Position numbers and translations under genes: made by a program. Below, one piece after another: positions 60,687 through 64,000 of a stretch of 64,000 nucleotides of DNA (its first letter is position 1; each line of letters opens with the position of its first letter). Source of the DNA: Pseudomonas oryzihabitans (GTDB lineage: Bacteria > Pseudomonadota > Gammaproteobacteria > Pseudomonadales > Pseudomonadaceae). The DNA lies in contig NZ_CP013987.1 of assembly GCF_001518815.1 (NCBI RefSeq), positions 3,370,501 through 3,434,500 on the forward strand. The letters run 5' to 3'. The notes under the pieces were generated by a model. It was not told the DNA's origin and did no database searches. It saw only the letters and a program-made list of their open reading frames with translations.

Positions 60687-61610
60687 ATGCTGCCATCCCT
60701 GGGCTCCATCGCTTCCCGCCTGCGCCTGCGCCAGCTGCGCCTGCTGATCGCCCTCGACGAGGAAGGCTCGCTGCACAAGGCCGCCGAACGCATCGCCATT
60801 TCCCAACCCGGCGCCACCAAGGCGCTGCACGAGATTGAAAGTACCCTGGGCGCCACCCTCTTCCTGCGCACCCACCAGGGCCTGCAACCGAATGACTTGG
60901 GCCGCTGTGTAATCCGCTATGCGCGGCTGATCGAGAGCGACCTGGCTCATCTGCGCGAGGAGATGCTCGGCATCCTGCAGGGTGAAGGCGGCCGCCTGGC
61001 GGTGGGCGTGATCATGGGCGCGGTGCCCCGGCTGATCGCAGCGGTATCCCGTCTGGGCGCAGCGCAGCCACAGCTCGGGATAGAGATCATCGAGGACACC
61101 AGTGTGCGTCTGCTCGATCTGCTCGACGCCGGGCGCATCGAGGTGGCGATCTGCCGCAGCAGCGTCAGCCGCCGCCCGGATGCCTACGACTGCCTGGAGG
61201 TGCGCGAGGAGCGGCTGGAGATCGTCTGCCATCCCCGCCATCCGCTGGCCGAGGCAACAGAGCTAGGCCTGGCCGAGCTGGTCGACAGCCGCTGGATCGT
61301 CTACCCGGCCAACCTGCCGATGCGGCTGACCCTGGAACGGGAGTTTCGCGCAGCGGAGCTGGAGTTTCCCCGTTATCCGGTGGAAACCGCCTCGACCTTC
61401 ACCCTGCTCGGCCTGCTTCAGGAAGACCCCAACCAGGTGGCCATGCTGCCCAGCGACATCGCTCAGTTCGGCGAACGCCATGGCCTGCTGCGTCGCCTGC
61501 CGGTCGTCCAGCGCACCCGCAACGAACCCTACTCGATCCTGGTGCGCCAGGGCGCGGGGCTGTCAGCGGCGGCGCAGCTGCTGTTGGAGCAGTGGCGGCT
61601 TGAAGGGTAG
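60687..61610 (+). CDS. LysR-family regulator, GbpR-like
   Basis: A 307-residue LysR regulator: helix-turn-helix LRQLRLLIALDEEGSLHKAA near 13-32 and ISQPGATKALHEIESTLGATLFLR near 37-60; effector domain LAVGVIMGAVPRLIAAVSRL near 105. The pattern is that of GbpR (galactose-binding-protein regulator), which in Agrobacterium sits with sugar ABC genes and responds to L-arabinose, D-fucose and D-galactose. Divergence from the GguC/AraD1-like gene repeats that association. No clear ribosome site: a palindrome occupies that position. Confidence 0.9.
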   Translation: MLPSLGSIASRLRLRQLRLLIALDEEGSLHKAAERIAISQPGATKALHEIESTLGATLFLRTHQGLQPNDLGRCVIRYARLIESDLAHLREEMLGILQGEGGRLAVGVIMGAVPRLIAAVSRLGAAQPQLGIEIIEDTSVRLLDLLDAGRIEVAICRSSVSRRPDAYDCLEVREERLEIVCHPRHPLAEATELGLAELVDSRWIVYPANLPMRLTLEREFRAAELEFPRYPVETASTFTLLGLLQEDPNQVAMLPSDIAQFGERHGLLRRLPVVQRTRNEPYSILVRQGAGLSAAAQLLLEQWRLEG

Positions 61611-61612
61611 AT

Positions 61613-61709
61613 CGTAGGTTGGGCTGAGACGGCTCCACCGTCGAAGCCCAACATTGCCGCGTTCCCAGGCAGAGCCTGTTGGGCTTCGCTGCGCTCAACC
61701 CAACCTACG
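61613..61709. repeat. 97-bp inverted-repeat element (CGTAGGTTGGGCTGAG ends)
   Basis: Ends CGTAGGTTGGGCTGAG (61613-61628) and CTCAACCCAACCTACG (61694-61709) are 16-bp inverted repeats with one mismatch. The segment TTGGGCTTCGCTGCGCTC inside the right arm also occurs at 5048-5066. REPIN-like; non-coding. Confidence 0.8.
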
Positions 61710-61726
61710 ACGGTCCGCAGCCAACC

Positions 61727-63297
<1,571 letters not shown>

Positions 63298-63413
63298 GAT
63301 TCCTCCTGGCCAGATCAACCGATCGGGCCGGTACGACGCGGGATAGCCTCACCAGCGTAGCAGGGGATCGCCGATTGCGCTGCAACCCGCGCCTTAGAGC
63401 CTGCTCAGGACGC

Positions 63414-63803
63414 TCAGGGCAGTTCCTCGGACTCGCGCCCGTCCGCCGCCTGGATCGCTGCCACCAGGGCTGGCTCGCGTAGCGGCGCCTGTACCGGACC
63501 GAGAAACTCGCCGTCACGGACCAGGAACAGCGCCGGCAGATGAAAGACGCCATAGCGCTGCACCAGGCCGCCGCTGCGCTCGGCGTCTACCCAGTACAGC
63601 CGGTCGACCGGCAGCACCGCTGCAGGCAGTACCTGGCGGGCCAGCCGGCAGGTCGCACAGCCGACGCTGGTAAAGATCAGCAGGGAGCGCCCGGGCGCCT
63701 CCAGCAGGACGGCATCCGCCGTGCCATCGTCCAATTCCATCGATTCCTCGCCGCGATCATCGTCAGGGCGCGCCCTCAGGCTCGCCAATAGCGTCGTAAC
63801 CAT
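63414..63803 (-). CDS. Thioredoxin-fold protein with CxxC motif
   Basis: Encodes about 129 residues. The centre is a thioredoxin-like fold: LLIFTSVGCATCRLARQVLP near 41-60 with CATC as redox pair, then LYWVDAERSGGLVQRYGVFHLPALFLVRDG, where HLPAL gives the cis-Pro loop. No signal peptide, so cytoplasmic. The N-terminal 30 residues are poorly conserved-looking and the start is uncertain (63803 or 63821). Confidence 0.78.
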   Translation of the reverse strand: MVTTLLASLRARPDDDRGEESMELDDGTADAVLLEAPGRSLLIFTSVGCATCRLARQVLPAAVLPVDRLYWVDAERSGGLVQRYGVFHLPALFLVRDGEFLGPVQAPLREPALVAAIQAADGRESEELP

Positions 63804-63905
63804 TGTGACCGGGCGGGACACGCGTTAAGGTGCCCCACCCTCCCCACCGTATTTTGCCTGCACGGGCCCCGTCCTGTCGCAGCGCCGTGACCGACGAGTA
63901 GCACC

Positions 63906-64000
63906 ATGGCCGCACAGCCCCGCCTTAACGACCTCAACATCGAAGCCAACGAGCCGCTCATCACGCCCGAGCAGCTCAAGCAGGAGATCCCGCTGAGCGA
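63906..64000 (+). CDS. 3-deoxy-7-phosphoheptulonate (DAHP) synthase, N-terminal fragment
   Basis: Thirty-one codons before the window ends. The start reads MAAQPRLNDLNIEANEPLI then TPEQLKQEIPLS, the characteristic N-terminus of class I DAHP synthases in Pseudomonas, first enzyme of the shikimate pathway. The isozyme cannot be told from this part. The ATG at 63906 fits the family start. Confidence 0.82.
   Translation, partial: MAAQPRLNDLNIEANEPLITPEQLKQEIPLS

Overview
The window is GC-rich, gene-dense chromosomal DNA. Its gene content fits a Pseudomonas (gammaproteobacterium), possibly one near P. oryzihabitans; the genus is well supported, the species is a guess. Pointers are the NrdB C-terminus, a 531-residue isocitrate lyase, a GntR-prpB-prpC-prpD cluster, CysB, PabB, and REP-like hairpins that recur between genes. 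No rRNA, tRNA, CRISPR array, prophage or transposase gene was seen.

Layout. 1-7.2 kb: 3' end of nrdB, a membrane protein, a diguanylate cyclase, a GNAT acetyltransferase, a small AT-rich secreted-protein gene, a LysR regulator between two direct repeat copies, an SDR protein lacking the usual catalytic Tyr, a SAM methyltransferase and a SPOUT RNA methyltransferase. 7.2-20.2 kb: a catabolic region built from two convergent arms. The right-facing arm (IclR control) is a PotABC-like ABC importer, a three-subunit HcnABC/opine-oxidase-like flavoprotein, a binding protein and a cupin. The left-facing arm (next to a LysR gene) is an MHS transporter, an M20 amidohydrolase and an acetylpolyamine-amidohydrolase-like deacetylase. 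Together they look like uptake, deacylation and oxidation of an N-substituted amine or amino acid. 20.3-35.9 kb: mixed housekeeping and membrane genes: K+ channel, GST, DJ-1/PfpI protein, second GGDEF protein, RlpA-like lipoprotein, hemolysin III, Na+/H+ antiporter, SUV3-like helicase, MFS exporter, a DUF305 protein behind a MerR/CueR-like promoter, a VOC protein, a CAP-domain protein, PpiC, a GFA protein, and a soluble FIST-MCP chemoreceptor.

36-43 kb: two-carbon and three-carbon acid metabolism: aceA with two identical-architecture operators upstream, and the methylcitrate cycle genes prpB, prpC and prpD under a GntR regulator with two TGTCGACA sites. 43-46.5 kb: pabB, a CysH-family gene and an MHS transporter.

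46.4-61.6 kb: pentose/aldose catabolism: an ACS-family transporter, two tandem GntR regulators, an SMP-30 lactonase, araFGH, an IlvD/Edd sugar-acid dehydratase, an exported mutarotase, an alpha-ketoglutarate-semialdehyde-type dehydrogenase, an FAH-family (AraD1/GguC-like) protein and a GbpR-like LysR regulator. These form a non-phosphorylative L-arabinose route to 2-oxoglutarate; the first enzyme, the sugar 1-dehydrogenase, is not in the window. 61.7-64 kb: cysB, a universal stress protein, a thioredoxin-fold protein and the start of a DAHP synthase gene.

Repeats are a main theme: a 68-bp tandem array at 57.5 kb with dispersed relatives, a 172-bp MITE-like element abutting a stop codon, and several REP/REPIN-like hairpins.
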